The notes beneath the pieces were generated by a model, which searched no databases, was not told where the DNA came from, and saw only the letters and a program-made list of their open reading frames with translations. A program made the translations under genes and the position numbers. From positions 22,182,350 to 22,246,349 of the forward strand of contig CM057234.1 in NCBI GenBank assembly GCA_029891385.1: 64,000 bases of DNA. Direction: 5' to 3'. Of this stretch, positions 37,981-50,960 are shown piece after piece (the stretch's first letter is position 1; every line of letters begins with the position of its first letter). The stretch is from Erythroxylum novogranatense. Taxonomy: Eukaryota > Streptophyta > Magnoliopsida > Malpighiales > Erythroxylaceae.

Positions 37981-38734
37981 CCCTTTTCGATTTTAAATTT
38001 TTAAAATTGTTTTAAACCCAACTTGTTAATTTAATAGAGATTAAATTAATAAATAATCCTAATAAAATGAAAGGTGTTTTATTAAATTTGAAAATTGTTT
38101 TCAAAGGATTATTTATTAGGAAAGGTTTTTGGAATTTAATTTAATTTTTCAAGAGTTGAATTATTAAGTTAAAATTTTCAAATCAACAATTAGAATCAAG
38201 CCAAGGTTGTAACAAGCGTTTTGTAATCTTCCATAATTCTTTAAGAATCTATAGCCTTCATAATGTACTAAGAACGACCCTCTTCAAAATTTTAAGTTTA
38301 TATGCCTTCCATAAATCTTTACCAATGTTGATCTCTAGATTATCCTTATATGGGTTTTTGCCAAAGAAAGGCATGTAGGGATCATCTAGGGAAGACATTT
38401 GAATAATGGTGCTATTCATAGGTGAAGTATGGTTAAACTTAACTAAGCTATCAAAACGGTTTTGGGCTTAGGGCATAAGATTGGGTTTATACATACATGC
38501 AGTACATAAGATGTATTTTAACATAAGCCCATCAAGAGTTACATGTGATGTAATTGAAAAGAGTTTTCTACCTAAATAACTAAGTCTTGAGTGTTAAGCC
38601 AAAGCTTTCTTAGGACTTAGTGAAATATGGATCTTGCTTCTCCCATTCGTCAATTGAGGGTTATTTATTTGAGTGGGAGCTAATGCCTCATAATATATAT
38701 GAATGTTGACCCTTATTGCATTATTTTGTAGATT

Positions 38735-39920
38735 ATGGCTACTCCATCCACAAACCCGCTCTACGCGATCTATCTTAGAGAAAGAAAACTTAATGGGACA
38801 AATTTCCTAGATTGGTATAGGAACTTGAGAATTGTTCTCAAGCAAGAAAGAAAGCTTTATGTCTTAGAAGACCCCATCCCTGAGGAACCACCAGCAAACG
38901 CACCTAAGGCTCAAAAGGATGCTTACACGAAGCATATCAATGACTCCACGGATGTGTCATGCCTTATGTTAGCGCCATGATCTCGACCTTCGGAAGGATT
39001 TAGAGGAAATGGAAGTTTATGACATGCTTGCTCAACTGAAAGCTATGTTTCAAGAGCAAGCACGCCAAGAGAGGTTTAGAACCACTAAGGCATTGAATTC
39101 ATGCAAGATGACTCCTGGCACACCCGTGAGTGCTCATGTTCTTAAGATGAAGAGTTACATTCATCATCTTGAGAAATTAGGTGCACCTGTTAGTCAAGAA
39201 TTGGCAACGGATCTTATTCTATCATCCTTGACTGATGAATATGATCAGTTCATTCTTAACTACAACATGCATAATATGGAGAAGTCCATTGATGAATTGC
39301 ATGGGATGCTGAAAACTGCTGAAGAGAACTTGAAGAGAAAGGTAAAGACCTCCAATGAAGTTTTTGTGGTTCAAAAGGGAAAGGGTTTCAAGAAGAAGGG
39401 CACAACGAAGGGAAAAGGTAAAGTACCTAAGTCCAAGCCCAAGCCCAAAGCTAAGACTAAGGCACCCAAGGAGGGAGTTTGCTTCCATTGCAATGAACCT
39501 GGTCATTGGAAAAGGAACTGCAAAATCTATTTGGAAGAGCTGAAAGAGAAGAAGAATAGTGTGACTACTTCTTCAGGTATGTTTGTTATAGAAATCAATT
39601 TTACTCCTTTTGCATCTTGGGTATTAGATACTGGAGCTGCAACTCACATTTGTACTAATGTGCAGGGTTTAATAAGGACTAGAAGATTGATGGCTAGTGA
39701 GATCAACCTACGCGTGGGAAATGGAGCAAGAGTTGTTGCTTTATCCGTGGGGACTTATGATCTTATTTTGCCTACTGGACTCATTTTGGAACTTAAGAAT
39801 TGTTATTATGTACCTACTATGAGTAGGAACATTATTTTTTTTTCTTGTTTAGAGAATGATGGATTTAAATTTTCTATTGAGAATAGAAGTATTTCCATTT
39901 ATAAAAATGACGTTTTATAA
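38735..39920 (+). pseudogene. gag: Element G gag and protease, one frameshift
   Basis: Gag starts MATPSTNPLYAIYLRERKLN, typical of plant copia gag. The frame is lost at about 38978 and resumes in another frame before 39009 (EVYDMLAQLKAMFQEQARQE). A basic stretch leads to the RNA-binding zinc knuckle CFHCNEPGHWKRNC (about 39480). The aspartic protease motif WVLDTGAATHIC follows in the same frame, with the D-T-G codons at 39627-39635. It would form the particle and cut the polyprotein. The frame ends at 39920, before integrase. A one-base change explains the first break. Confidence 0.92.
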
Positions 39921-42640
39921 GGTATTGCACGTCAATTAAATGGCATCTATACTCTAGACACCGAGTCTCTAACAAATGAGCCCATCTATAACATAAATAC
40001 CAAGAAGTTTAAATCTAACGATTTGAACCCAACTTATCTCTCGCATTGTCGCTAGGCCATGTAAATGAAAACGATTTCAAAACTCCATCAAGATGGATTC
40101 ATTGATTCTTTTGAATCTTTTGACACGTGTGATTCTTGTTTCATCGGGTAAGATGATAAAGGCCCCTTTACTGAGTAAAGGGAAAGGGCCAATGAGCTAT
40201 TGGGCCTTATACATACCGATGTATGCGGTCCTTTTAGCATATCAATGAGAGGAGGTTATTTGTATTTCATTACTTTTACAGATGACTTCAGTAGATATGG
40301 GTATGTCTATTTAATGAAGTACAAATCTAAATCCTTTGAAAAGTTCAAAGAGTATAAGAATGAAGTACAAAATCAGCTTGGCAAGAATATTAAAATCCTT
40401 CGATCTGATCGAGGAGGTGAATATTTAAACCAAGAGTTTGATGATTATCTTAAGGATTGTAGAATCGTTTCACAATTGACTCCTCCAGGAACTCCTCAAT
40501 GGAATGGTGTTTCTGAAAGGAGAAATCGAACTCTATTAGATATGGTTCGATCAATGATGAGTCAAACTGATCTTCCAAAATATTTTTGGGGCTATGCTTA
40601 AGAAACAGCAACATTCATATTGAACCGTATTCCTTCAAAGGTCGAGAAAAGACACCTTATGAGATATGGACTGGAAGCGTCCCAATTTATCTTTTTAAAG
40701 ATTTGGGGTTGTGAGGCTTATGTGAAGGCGTCCAATTGCTGACAAGTTGGCACCCAAATCTGAAAATGTTATTTTGTGGGATATCCTAAGGAAACTAAAG
40801 GATATTACTTTTACATCCCATCGAGAACAAAGTGTTTATTGCTCAAATGGTTTCTTCAGAGAAGGAATTTGTTTCCAATGGAAACAGTGGGAGTAAAGTA
40901 CAACTCAAGAAATTCAAGTTTCACAAAATGACATTGAGCTCGCAAAGGAGATTGAAGCGAGCTCACAAGTCGTTGATGAGCGGTCTTCAACAACACAAGG
41001 CCTACGAGATCCGATAGATTCGTCATGAACCCGAGAGATATGGATTTCTCATTATCGATGATGATAATGTGATGCTCATCGATCATAATGAGCCCACAAC
41101 CTATCAAGAAGCTATGGAAAGTCCGAATCGCTAAATGGTTAGAGGCCATGAAAGCGTAGATGCAATCCATGTATGACAATCAAGTTTGACTTTGATTGAT
41201 CCGCCGATGGCTTGAAGACCATTGGATGCAAATGGGTTTTCAAAAGAAACTCGACATGGATGGAAATGTGCACACTTATAAAGCAAGACTTGTTGCTAAA
41301 GGTTATCGACAAGTTCATGAAATTGATTATGATGAGACATTTTCTCCAAAGGGTCATGATCAAATCCATTAGAATTCTTATTGCCATAGCTGCATACTAC
41401 GATTATGAGATATGGCAAATGGATGTCAAAACGGCTTTCCTTAATGGAAACTTACTTGAGGATGTATATATGATATAGCCTGAGGGTTTTGTCCATCCTA
41501 AGAATTCGGGAAAGGTGTGCAAGCTTCAAAGATCCATTTATGGATTGAAGCAAGCATCAAGAAGCTGGAATCTTCGTTTTGATGAAGTTGTCAAAGAGTT
41601 TGGATTCATCAAGAATGAAGATGAACCTTGTGTTTACAAAAAGGTTAGTGGGAGTGCTGTTGTCTTTTTAGCTTTATATGTTGATGACATACTGCTCATT
41701 GGAAACGATATTCCAACCTTACAGAATGTTAAGATTTGGTTAAGAAAACGCTTTCAATGAAAGACTTAGTGAAGCTGCTATGTTTTAGGCATTAAGATCT
41801 ATAGAGATAGATCAAGAAAGCTTATAGGCCTAAGTCAGAGTACACATATAGATAAGATACTGAAAAGGTTTAGTATGCAAGATTCCAAGAGAGGATTCTT
41901 GCCTATGTCACATGGAATCAAGCTTTCTAAGAAGGATTGTCCTACTTCAGGTAAAGAGCTTGAGCACATGAGTAAGATTCCATATGCATCTGCAATTGGA
42001 TCTATCATGTATGCCATGTTATGTACTCGACCAGATGTTTCATATTCTTTGAGCATAACAAGTAGATACCAGTCTAATTATGGTGAGAGTCACTGGATAG
42101 CAATTAAGAATATCCTTAAGTACTTGAGAAGAACTAAGGATACGTTCCTAGTCTATGGAGGACTTGAAAGGAGAGCTCGTTGTAAATGGTTACACTGATG
42201 CTGGTTTTCAGTCTGACATAGATGATTTTAGATCGCAATCAGGTTTTGTGTTCTGTTTGAATGGAGGTGCAGTGAGCTGGAAAAGTTCAAAGCAAGACAC
42301 GCTGTCGATTCTACAACCGAAGTCGAGTACATTCTTTGATCGGATGCATTAAGGAAGTCAGTATGGATCAGAAAGTTCATTACTGAATTTGGAGTTGTTC
42401 CTAGCATTGCAAGTCCTATAGACCTTTATTGTGATAATAATGGGGCTATAGCACAGGCTAAGGAACCAAGCTCGCATCATAGATCCAAACACATACTCAG
42501 ACGTTCCAACTGATTAGAGAGATCAGTGGGAGAGGAGACGTGAAGATATGCAAAGTGGGCACAGATGACAACATTGTCGATCCACTTAATAAGCCTCTTC
42601 CACAGCCTAAACATGAGAGTCATACGAGATCTATGGGTAT
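39921..42640 (+). pseudogene. pol: Element G pol (integrase, RT, RNase H), broken
   Basis: Remains of the HHCC finger lie at 40030-40150 (DTCDSC). The integrase core is at 40200-40601 with HTDVCGPF, SDRGGEYL and NGVSERRNRT holding the D, D, E residues. RT runs from about 41200 to 41860 with QMDVKTAFLNG, SIYGLKQASRSW and YVDD (41677-41688). RNase H is at 41870-42600 (TDAGFQSD, SGFVFCLNGG, CDNNGA). Breaks include stops near 40599 and 41476 and frame changes near 40680-41220, 41760 and 42190. The domain order is that of copia. No active product is expected. Confidence 0.92.
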
Positions 42641-42668
42641 TAGATATCTGACTGATTGGGCCTAGTGC

Positions 42669-42679
42669 AAGTGGGAGAT
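42669..42679 (+). other. Polypurine tract of element G
   Basis: AAGTGGGAGAT directly precedes the 3' LTR. Confidence 0.75.
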
Positions 42680-44099
42680 TGTTAGTAGTGTACCCTAGGC
42701 CAATGAACATTTGTGATTTATGAATTAACATTATGATTTGTTAATAATATATTATGAGGTTTTCCGTTTCATATATGCATGTATTTCATTTATGTAATGT
42801 GATTTACATTCCATGAATAGCATTAGACTTATGTCATCAAGTATGTGACTTGATAGTAAAACCATAAGCGTTATAACACTATTCTAGACTGTCCCTGGTC
42901 GATCATTATTGGTGGAACAATAATGAATTAAGACTAGTATGTTTTTGATTGATGATCACGTTTTATTGATCATGGATATGAAATATCAAATCGAAACAAA
43001 GATATATGTTAGAGAACATATATTGGACCGACCACATAAAGAATACTACATGGTTTCATGTCATTAGTGATTCTTTATATGGTTTGACTTTAGTCCTTTG
43101 ACTGAAGTCATCATGGTTCCTACATGAGGAATTTAGTGTTTTGATATTAGACTAAGTTATTTTTAACCGAATAACAAATAGTCTTATGTTGGACACTAAA
43201 TGAATCATGCGGAGGGATGTGAATGACGTAGATGGGATTTGTACCTCTCTTAAGTGAGAGAGATATCATTTGGGCCTCTTGACAAGTGTGACTGAAGAAA
43301 TGCATGGCCATGCTCAAATGAATTGATGAAGAGTCATCAATGTCATTTGTTATAATCACCAACTTGGGATCAAGAAACTATTATTAATCAAAGGTTGACA
43401 TGTACCATGCCTTGTGATTAATCTTGATATCGTGTTACAAAAGGACTGAGCTTATAACCATAGTTACAGGTTAAATCGGATTATCGATCCTCATTTGATT
43501 TGGGTAGTCATAATGTCTTGCTAGAGGCCGCTTATGACTTATGGGCCTTGAAATGTAATCAAGCCCATTGCCAACATCAAATGAGCCTACAGGGTCGCAC
43601 ACAAAGAGTGATGTGATCTGGGCTTATTCTCTTGGGCCTAATTTATTAGGTGTTGAATAAATATATTTAGATATATTTATTGGGCTAGATTTAATTAAGT
43701 TGTCGGGCTTTTATTATATATGATATAATGGGCCAAAACTTAATAGGGCCTGAATGAGATTAGGGTTTCTCTATAAATAGAGAAGCTTAGGTCTCATTAG
43801 GTTAACGACACAATTGTCAGGAAACCCTAGCCGCCATCCAGAGAAAGATCAATGCGGCGCTCGAGAAGGTTTTCAGGACGCGTGCTAGCACACTACTGAC
43901 CGCAGCCGGATCGTGCATGCTCGTGTGGATACGGTAGAGGGCATTAGCGATTTGCAGTATCTTAGAATCCGAAAAGAAGCAATCCACCCACGAAAATAAG
44001 GTATTTTTGTTAATCCTCGTGTTTTCGATTATACGTGATGTTTTTGTATGGTCTTTTCCGCAGCGTATTGTAAATACTCGGACCATACGCGATCCAACA
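42680..44099 (+). repeat. Element G 3' LTR
   Basis: It is the mate of 35726-37131, with the TATA box at 43772-43779. Confidence 0.93.
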
Positions 44100-44104
44100 C
44101 TCTT
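44100..44104. repeat. Target-site duplication of element G, right copy
   Basis: CTCTT matches 35721-35725. Confidence 0.95.
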
Positions 44105-46144
44105 GCCAACACGATCTACACGGCAGGAAAAGTCCCTCTGGAGCTAGGAGTCTACTCTCTTGGTCCTGAAAAATAAGTTACAATTTTGGGTGAGTTTGCG
44201 AACTCAATGAATAACCATCATCGATGGTTCACCCAATTCATGCATAGTTAAGCATAACACAGTTGTTTCTTCATTTCACATTCAGAAGTACCACATGATT
44301 ATTATTATAAATCAAAGAAACCAAATCAAATGCACATGAAATGCGTATGTGACACTTTTCCAATTATTATGTTGTTGTGACCGAATGCCTAAAATTGTCC
44401 TAATCTGGACGCATTAATCATTGAGCCTGAGCCTCTGAATCACTGTGGGATCGAGGCCCAAATACTTTGAGCTTTAAGCTCTCGGTAGCTGCTCCGGTCA
44501 CAACTGTCATTAACTGATTATGCATTTATGCATGGAATGCATATGTCGAAATGAAGCAATGTAAACATCACAATCAATCCCAAATTAACACATTCAAACA
44601 AATAGTTCACAATTAATCACATTAAAATCACATATAGCACTTCTAAGTCATAATCTCCCAATACATCGGACCTTCGTCTGGAATCGAATCATAAACAACA
44701 CACAAGTCCACCATTATTCTCCACAGAGTTATAAGTGCAGAATTATAAACAAATAATGATTGAGAAACTATCTAGGTCACTCACCAATAGCTTCCATGAT
44801 AATGCCTGGAAGTCTCAGCAACGTCTATGGGATGACGTTCCAACTGCGCATCTATAATAGTCAAAATATTCAAACATTACTAAATGTACAATCAGACATA
44901 TTTAATCATGCACATGTAGTAATTCAAATGTCTACAATGCATGTTCATGACATTCCCAGCATTAATCTAAAAAAATTCTCATCACATAATTTTCCTCGAA
45001 AAATTAGAAACTCAAAGACACCAAAATCACTCAATTCGGACCTCTATAGGTCTAATTCTCGATAAAACACAGAGCAGAAAAATCACTACTCGGTCCCCTC
45101 ACTTTGACCTAATCAAGCCCTGTTAATTTCATCTTTAAAATTTTCAAATTTCATATGTGAATGAAATTAAATATTACACGAATCCGATGCCTAAAAAATC
45201 GAGTCGATCGGAGGTCGGACGAAACAGTTATGTACAAAGGAAAATAATACCATTGATAAATAAAACTAATAATAAGACTAATAAATTTAAGGAAATTCAA
45301 AGATTCCTTCACTTCCTTCCTCAACACCTGATCATAAATGAGGTCTCATTGGAAAGATCACAAGAAACCCTACAAGTTCCATGAAGGGCTCACAAACCAA
45401 TCTCACCTCTAAGGGTGTCAAAAAACTACTTCAAAGTTATTATCCATCAAATGACCATATGAACAGTAACTGTGTTCTTCGAATCCTCATAACTTTTTAC
45501 TCCAAATCCCTAAAATTGCATATTATATCGCAATGAAAAGGGTAAAAGATAATCTACACCTTCTATGAAGGATGGAAAAATCAATGAAGGTTCTAAAGGG
45601 GTAAGGAACCCTTCCAAATATTCTGCCCAAATTTACCATATAAACAGTAACTAAACTAGGTCTAGCCCCCATAAGTTTTTACTCCTAACTCAAAATAAGA
45701 CAAATTATACACCATTAGAAAGCTCTAAACATGTGCTACAATCTTCAAGAAGACCCCCGAATCCAATTCAATCTCTAAGAGGGTCAAAAACATAGACAAA
45801 GTTTCTGCCCAATGAAACAGTAAAACTACCATATGAACAGTAACTGCACTCTACTAAAAATCCTATCTTTCCATTCCTTATGCCAAAAATTCCAAGCTAT
45901 AAGTCAAAAGAAAGATCAAAACATGTTCTACAAGTTTCATGAATAACTTGGAAGCAAATTCAATTGTTTACACATATGCCGGGAAATGTCATGAATGCAT
46001 GTACAAACATGTCTATGTGCAAAAATTATCATTCATCTATATTTAAAGGCCATCTAATGTATGAACATGCCGAGATATGTTTCTAAACTCCTAACCCATC
46101 CCAAATGACCAATTTACCCTTCCCATCGGTGATAGCATGTTACA
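44105..46144 (-). repeat. Element F LTR, part 2
   Basis: It contains an acceptor-like TTTTTCAG|G on the minus strand at 44166, the two-hairpin junction (44186-44236), the hairpin array (44374-44504), and four units of the degenerate array (anchors 45370, 45554, 45736 and 45928; spacings 184, 182 and 192). It ends ATGTTACA. Confidence 0.8.
44374..44504 (-). other. Hairpin array (module 1), element F
   Basis: GTTGTGACCG (44374-44383) pairs with CGGTCACAAC (44495-44504). Inner stems include GAGCTT/AAGCTC (44469-44481). Confidence 0.6.
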
Positions 46145-46149
46145 CTAAG
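46145..46149. repeat. Target-site duplication of element F, right copy
   Basis: CTAAG matches 35407-35411. Confidence 0.95.
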
Positions 46150-46681
46150 TGTTATATGATGCTACATGATAATAAATGAAATTATGTGAATTATATGATC
46201 ATATGTGTTATATGATTTGAGTGAACCATCGAGGACAATTAACTCACTGAGTTCGCAAAACTCACTAAAGTTGCAACGTTGACATTTCAGGTTTGGGAGT
46301 AACATATGCTTCTTAGTCAATATAGAAGAGAATTAGCACTAATTTTGGATAGAAGACATGGCTCAAAGATCGGCCAGCTAATACTGAAGGATCTAGATAA
46401 AATTTTTGTATAATTCCTAATGTATGTAGCATGTTCTATATACAAAGATGTAAACTTTGATTATTTTTCTTATTGTACGAATATAGGTATTATTGTAAAG
46501 CTACAATGTACATATTGTTTAATAAATGAAATGAGGAATTTTAGATTTTTTAATTATTGTGACTTTCTTTAAGATGCCTTATAAGAGAATATAACTGCTC
46601 TAACATGCCATTATTATAAGTTAAGTACTGGAATGTCCTCAAGGTGTTCTGGTATATACTTTATGAGAGTGAGGTGTTACA
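46145..46681 (+). repeat. Element C 5' LTR, piece 3
   Basis: It matches 59265-59786 and ends GGTGTTACA. It carries the acceptor-like GACATTTCAG|G near 46290. Confidence 0.85.
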
Positions 46682-46687
46682 ATTGTT

Positions 46688-46699
46688 TGGTATTAGAAT
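46688..46699 (+). other. Primer binding site of element C, decayed
   Basis: TGGTATTAGAAT differs from the initiator-Met PBS by C-to-T and G-to-A type changes, 6 bases after the LTR. Confidence 0.75.
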
Positions 46700-46759
46700 A
46701 TGGTTGGCATCCAAAGGGACATATAGGAATATTAGACATGAAAAATCATGAGAAATGTC

Positions 46760-47720
46760 TTTTATAGGTCATTAGCTATAGGTGATCAAGTTGGACAATC
46801 GGCTAACCTAAAATCAGTAAGACCTAATAGAGAGTCTTCTGTATCTCGACTTGAGAGAAAGCCTCCCAGAATTCTTGAGAGAAGGGAAAGGAGGTATGAT
46901 AAACTTCAAAAGTAGGGGGTTTTAGACTTCTATAGAAGTACATACCTGTAGAGGCTGAAGGATGGTCGGAGAGAATAGAGAGAGTCTTTGATCAGATGGA
47001 CTGTGAGTTGGACGAGAAGTTCAACTATGCAGTTCCCTTACTACAAGGCCTAGCATACTAATGGTGGAAGACTTTTCCAGGCAGTAACACTAGGCCTTGT
47101 AACTTGAAGTGGGAAGACTTTCTGACAATCTTCAGGGAGAATTATATGTCCAAGATCTACCTAGACAAAAAGAGGAAGGAATTCCTAGATCTAAAGTAGG
47201 GCAGATTATTAGTAGTAGACTATGAGATCAAATTCAATGAAATAATGGGGTATGTTACTGCCTTGATTCCTATTAAGGAAGACAAGTGTAGTAGATTTGA
47301 GGATGGGTTGAACATGGAGATTAGGACGAGACTACGAATCACCAATTTGAGCAGTTTCGCTAAGTTGAGAGCTGTTTCAATCAAAATTTAGCAGCTATTG
47401 AGAGAGGGACAAGTAGAGTATAGGCATGAGTCTAGAATGAAGAGGCCTCATTGAATTTTAGGGTAGCTCTAGCATAAGGTTTAGTAAACACTAAAACAGA
47501 TCTTTTCAACCACCTGCCAAATCAAGATAGTCAGGGTTCAGACAGAGGGGAAGTTTCATACAGACTGGCAGTGAAAGAGGTGTAGTATTGGATCAGTTAC
47601 CTAATTGTGAGCACTGTGGAAAGAAGCATGGTGATGAGTGTTGAACATTATCAGGAGTCTATTTTTGTTATGGCTCTCTTAAGCACCAAATTAGAGATTG
47701 TCCTACCATTGTGGGAGCCC
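46760..47720 (+). pseudogene. gag: Element C gag relic
   Basis: Fragments match chromovirus gag: ERIERVFDQMDCELDEKFNY, WEDFLTIFRENYMSKIYLDK and EFLDLK, followed by a TAG at 47197-47199 where homologues have Gln. Knuckle-like remnants are CEHCGKKHGDEC (about 47605) and YFCYGSLKHQIRDC. The start is not clear and several stops lie inside. It once formed the particle shell; no product is expected now. Confidence 0.8.
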
Positions 47721-47929
47721 AGTCTGGTGTTAGAGGAGGAGGAGTAATTGAAACTACTGTTAAGTAGAGTCGAGCTAGTGGGTCTGGATAGAGAGGTCAT
47801 GGTAGAGGCAGAATGAACTCTAAGAGTCCTACTGTTAGGACTAAGATGCGGAGCAACTGACTGCAGTCTCAAGCCAGAGTGTACGTTATGACTAGGCAGG
47901 AGGTTCATGATTCTCTAGATGTCATTGCA

Positions 47930-50900
47930 AGTGTGTTACTTATTTTTACTTATGAAGCTTTTGCATTGTTGGATCTACGTATTCTTTTATCATACCGCAT
48001 CTAGTATTTAGGTTGCACTGTGATAGAGAACTGTTGAAACATAGATTAGAGGTGAGTACACCAATTGGTAGTACTATAATAATAGGAGAAGTCTGCAAAA
48101 GGTGTTTGATTCGAATTGATTAGAAAGAATTGGAGGCAGACTTAATTGTACTACAGTTAAGGGAGATAGATATTATCCTAGGCATGGATTGGCTCACTGC
48201 TCATAGGGCTATCATGAACTGCTATACTAAAGAGGTGATATTTGAATCTCCTAATCAGCCAAGAGCAGTTTTTCAAGGTATTTATCAAGCAGTGTCAACT
48301 AGGATAATCTCATTTGTGAGTGCTTTGAGGTTAATGCAAGGAGGATGTGAGGCTTATCTAGTCCACGTCATCGATACTCGTACTGAGAAAAATATGCTGG
48401 ACATTCCTATTGTTAGGGAATTACTGGATGTGTTTCCCGTAGAATTATTTGATTTACCACCAGATAGGAAAATGGAGTTTACAATTGACTTAGTTCCAGG
48501 TATTGCTCTTATTTATATTCCTCCATATAAGATGGCACCTATGAAACTAAAGGATTTGAAGGATCATTTACAGGAGTTATTGGAAAAGGGTTTCATTAGA
48601 CCCAGTGTATCACCATGGGGAGCTCCAATCTTATTGTGAAGAAGAAAGATGGAACTTTGATACTGTGCATCGATTATAAGCAAGTAAATCAGGTAATAGT
48701 GAATAATAAGTACTCGTTGCCTAGAATTGATTATTTTCTTGATCAGTTGCGAGGAGCTCAGGTGTTCATTAAGTTGGATTTGAGATCTGGGAATTATTAG
48801 TTGAAGATAGTAAAGGCCGATGCACGAAAAAGTTCATTCAAGAGCAGGTATAGGCATTTTGAGTTCTTAGTAATGTTGTTTGGGTTAACTAATGCTCTAG
48901 CTGCATGTATAACTTTGATGAATAAGGGTTTTCAGCCCTACTTAGATAATTTTGTAATTGTGTTTATGGATGACATCTTATTATACTCAAAGAGTAGAAA
49001 AGAGAATGCTAATCACTTAAGAGCAATCTTACAGATTATGAGGGAGAAACAACTGTATGCTCAATTTAGTTAGTGTGAATTTTGGATAGATCAAGTATTT
49101 CTGGGTCATATAGTAACTAGATAAGGCATAAAAATGGACCCAAAGAAGATAGAGACAGTAATGAAGTGGGAAGCTCTGAGGAATGTATCAGAAATTTGGA
49201 GTTTCCTATGATTGGCTGAATATTACCGAAGGTTTATCAAAGGGTTCTCATTGATCTCAACCCCTCTGACTAAAATTTTAAGGAAGAATGTAGTATTCAG
49301 ATGGAATGATGAAAGTTAGAAGAGTTTTATGGAGTTGAAGCATCGGTTGACTACAACACCGTTGTTAACTGTTCCATCGAGAATTGGAGGATATGTAGTA
49401 TACTGTGATGCTTCGCATCAAGGATTGTGATGTGTGTTGGTGTAGTATGGCAAACTTATAGCTTATGCATCGAGACAATTAAGGTCTCACGAGATAAATT
49501 ATCCGGTAGATGATTTAAAGCTTGTTGCAGTTGTTTTTGCTTTAAAAATATAAAGATACTATCTGTATGGAGAGACATCTTAGATATATACTGATCATAA
49601 GAGCTCGAGGTATCTGTTGAGTAAGAAGGAATTAAATATGAGATAGAGGAGATGGATATAGTTGTTGAAATGTTATGATTGTACAATTGAGTATCATCAA
49701 GGAAAAGCTATATGGTGGTAGATGCATTGAGTAGAAAGTCAAATAACAGTGTAGCTCAAATTTAGTTATTAAGGTTACCGAGCTTAAGTCAATTAAGAGC
49801 TCTAAATGTGGATTTGAATCTAGAGTAGAATCCGGCATTGATAGCTACACTAAGACTGAGACGGATGTTGCATGACAGAATCTGGAAAGTTCAAAATAAA
49901 GATCCTTATATGGTGAAGCTTATTGGGAAATTGAAAATGAAATCGGATTCTGAGTTTGAACTGAGAGATGAGACACTGTGGCTGAAGCAAAGGCTATGTA
50001 TGCCTAATGTGGATGAATTGAGAAAGGAAATTCTAAAGTAAGCTCAAGTAGTTGCTTATGCTATGCATCTTGGTACTAGCAAGATGTATAATACGCTAAA
50101 GCAACTTTTCTTTTGGCCAGGAATGAAGAAGCAAGTAGCGGAATATGTTGCTAAGTGTTTAACATGACAGTAAATTAAGGCTAAACATCATACTCCGGTT
50201 GGGAAGCTACATTCATTATCTATTCTGGAGTGAAAATGGGAACGAATTAACATGGATTTCATAATGGGATTGCCAAAGACTCTGAGGCAAAACGACTATA
50301 TATGGGTTGTGGTGGAATAACTCACTAGATCAGTTAGCTCGAAAATATGTAAATGAGGTGGTTAGACTACATGGGGTTCCATTGTCCATTGTATCGAACA
50401 GGGATCCTAGATTTACTTTGAGATTTTGGAGGAGTTTATAGTTAGTTATGGGTACAAAGTTAAACTTCAGTACTGCATTTCATTCTCAAACAGATGGACA
50501 AAGTGAGAGGACAATTAAGAGTGTTGAGGATATGCTTAGTGCAAATGTGTTGGAGTTTTAAGGAGCATGGGATCAGTATATAGCTTTACTTGAGTTTGCA
50601 TATAATAACCACTATCACAGTAGTATCAGAATGACACCGTATGAGGCATTGTATGACAGGAAATGTCGATCACCTTTATGTTGCAATAAAGAGTGCTTAA
50701 GAATGGTAGAAGGCCCAGAATTAATTCAGGATATTATGGATAAGGTGAAACTGATCTGAAGTCGAATTAAAGAAAATCAAGATAGATAAAATAGCTATGT
50801 GGACCAGTACCGCAAGAATATGAAATATAGTGTAGGATATAAAGTGTTTCCAAGAGTATCACCTTGACGAGGAGTGTTGAGGTTCGGTAAAAAGGGTCAG

Positions 50901-50955
50901 TTGAGCCTTAGGTACATTGGTCCTTATGAGATCAGTGAGAGGATAAGACTATTGA
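47930..50955 (+). pseudogene. pol: Element C pol relic, first part (protease, RT, RNase H, integrase)
   Basis: Recognisable pieces are the GMDWL block (48181-48195), RT segments ([19 protein letters not shown], and FMDD at 48963-48974), RNase H (VVYCDASHQGL, TDHKS near 49600) and integrase (MDFIMGLPKT, HSQTDGQSERTIK, about 50000-50700). More than ten in-frame stops are present, mostly TAG or TGA where homologues have Gln or Trp. Solo LTR H cuts the frame after the RYIGPYEISERI block, and the reading continues at 55640. Confidence 0.88.
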
Positions 50956-50960
50956 CATAC
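50956..50960. repeat. Target-site duplication of element H, left copy
   Basis: CATAC, repeated at 55635-55639. Confidence 0.95.

Larger units (their letters stand above)
37037..38731 (+). other. Predicted leader intron of element G
   Basis: The donor AATAAG|GTATTT lies in the LTR (37037) and the acceptor TTATTTTGTAG ends at 38731, 3 bp before the gag ATG (38735). The 1695-nt leader would otherwise place many upstream ATGs before gag. Splicing would leave a short leader. Prediction only. Confidence 0.45.
35726..44099 (+). mobile_element. Element G: full-length Ty1/copia retrotransposon, plus strand
   Basis: G is 8374 bp with LTRs of 1406 and 1420 bp, perfect target duplications, a PBS, a structured leader, gag, protease, integrase, RT, RNase H and a PPT. 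Integrase before RT defines copia. The LTRs are very similar and differ mostly by small indels, so it is fairly young. Several frameshifts and stops prevent function. The copia clade is not assigned. Confidence 0.93.
35412..46144 (-). mobile_element. Element F: solo LTR, minus orientation, split by copia element G
   Basis: The parts 35412-35725 and 44105-46144 together make an LTR of about 2.35 kb with a perfect 5-bp target duplication and no internal region, so it arose by recombination between two LTRs. Its first bases are the inverted counterpart of the end of J, so F and J are one family. The array joins the U3-like start directly, which shows that the promoter, leader and donor part has been deleted. 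Confidence 0.85.

Noticed and set aside
37548..38015. A 155-codon open frame in the G leader
   Set aside because: It spans the GC hairpins, where stop codons are rare in several frames on both strands. No homology is recognised, and it lies in a predicted intron before gag.
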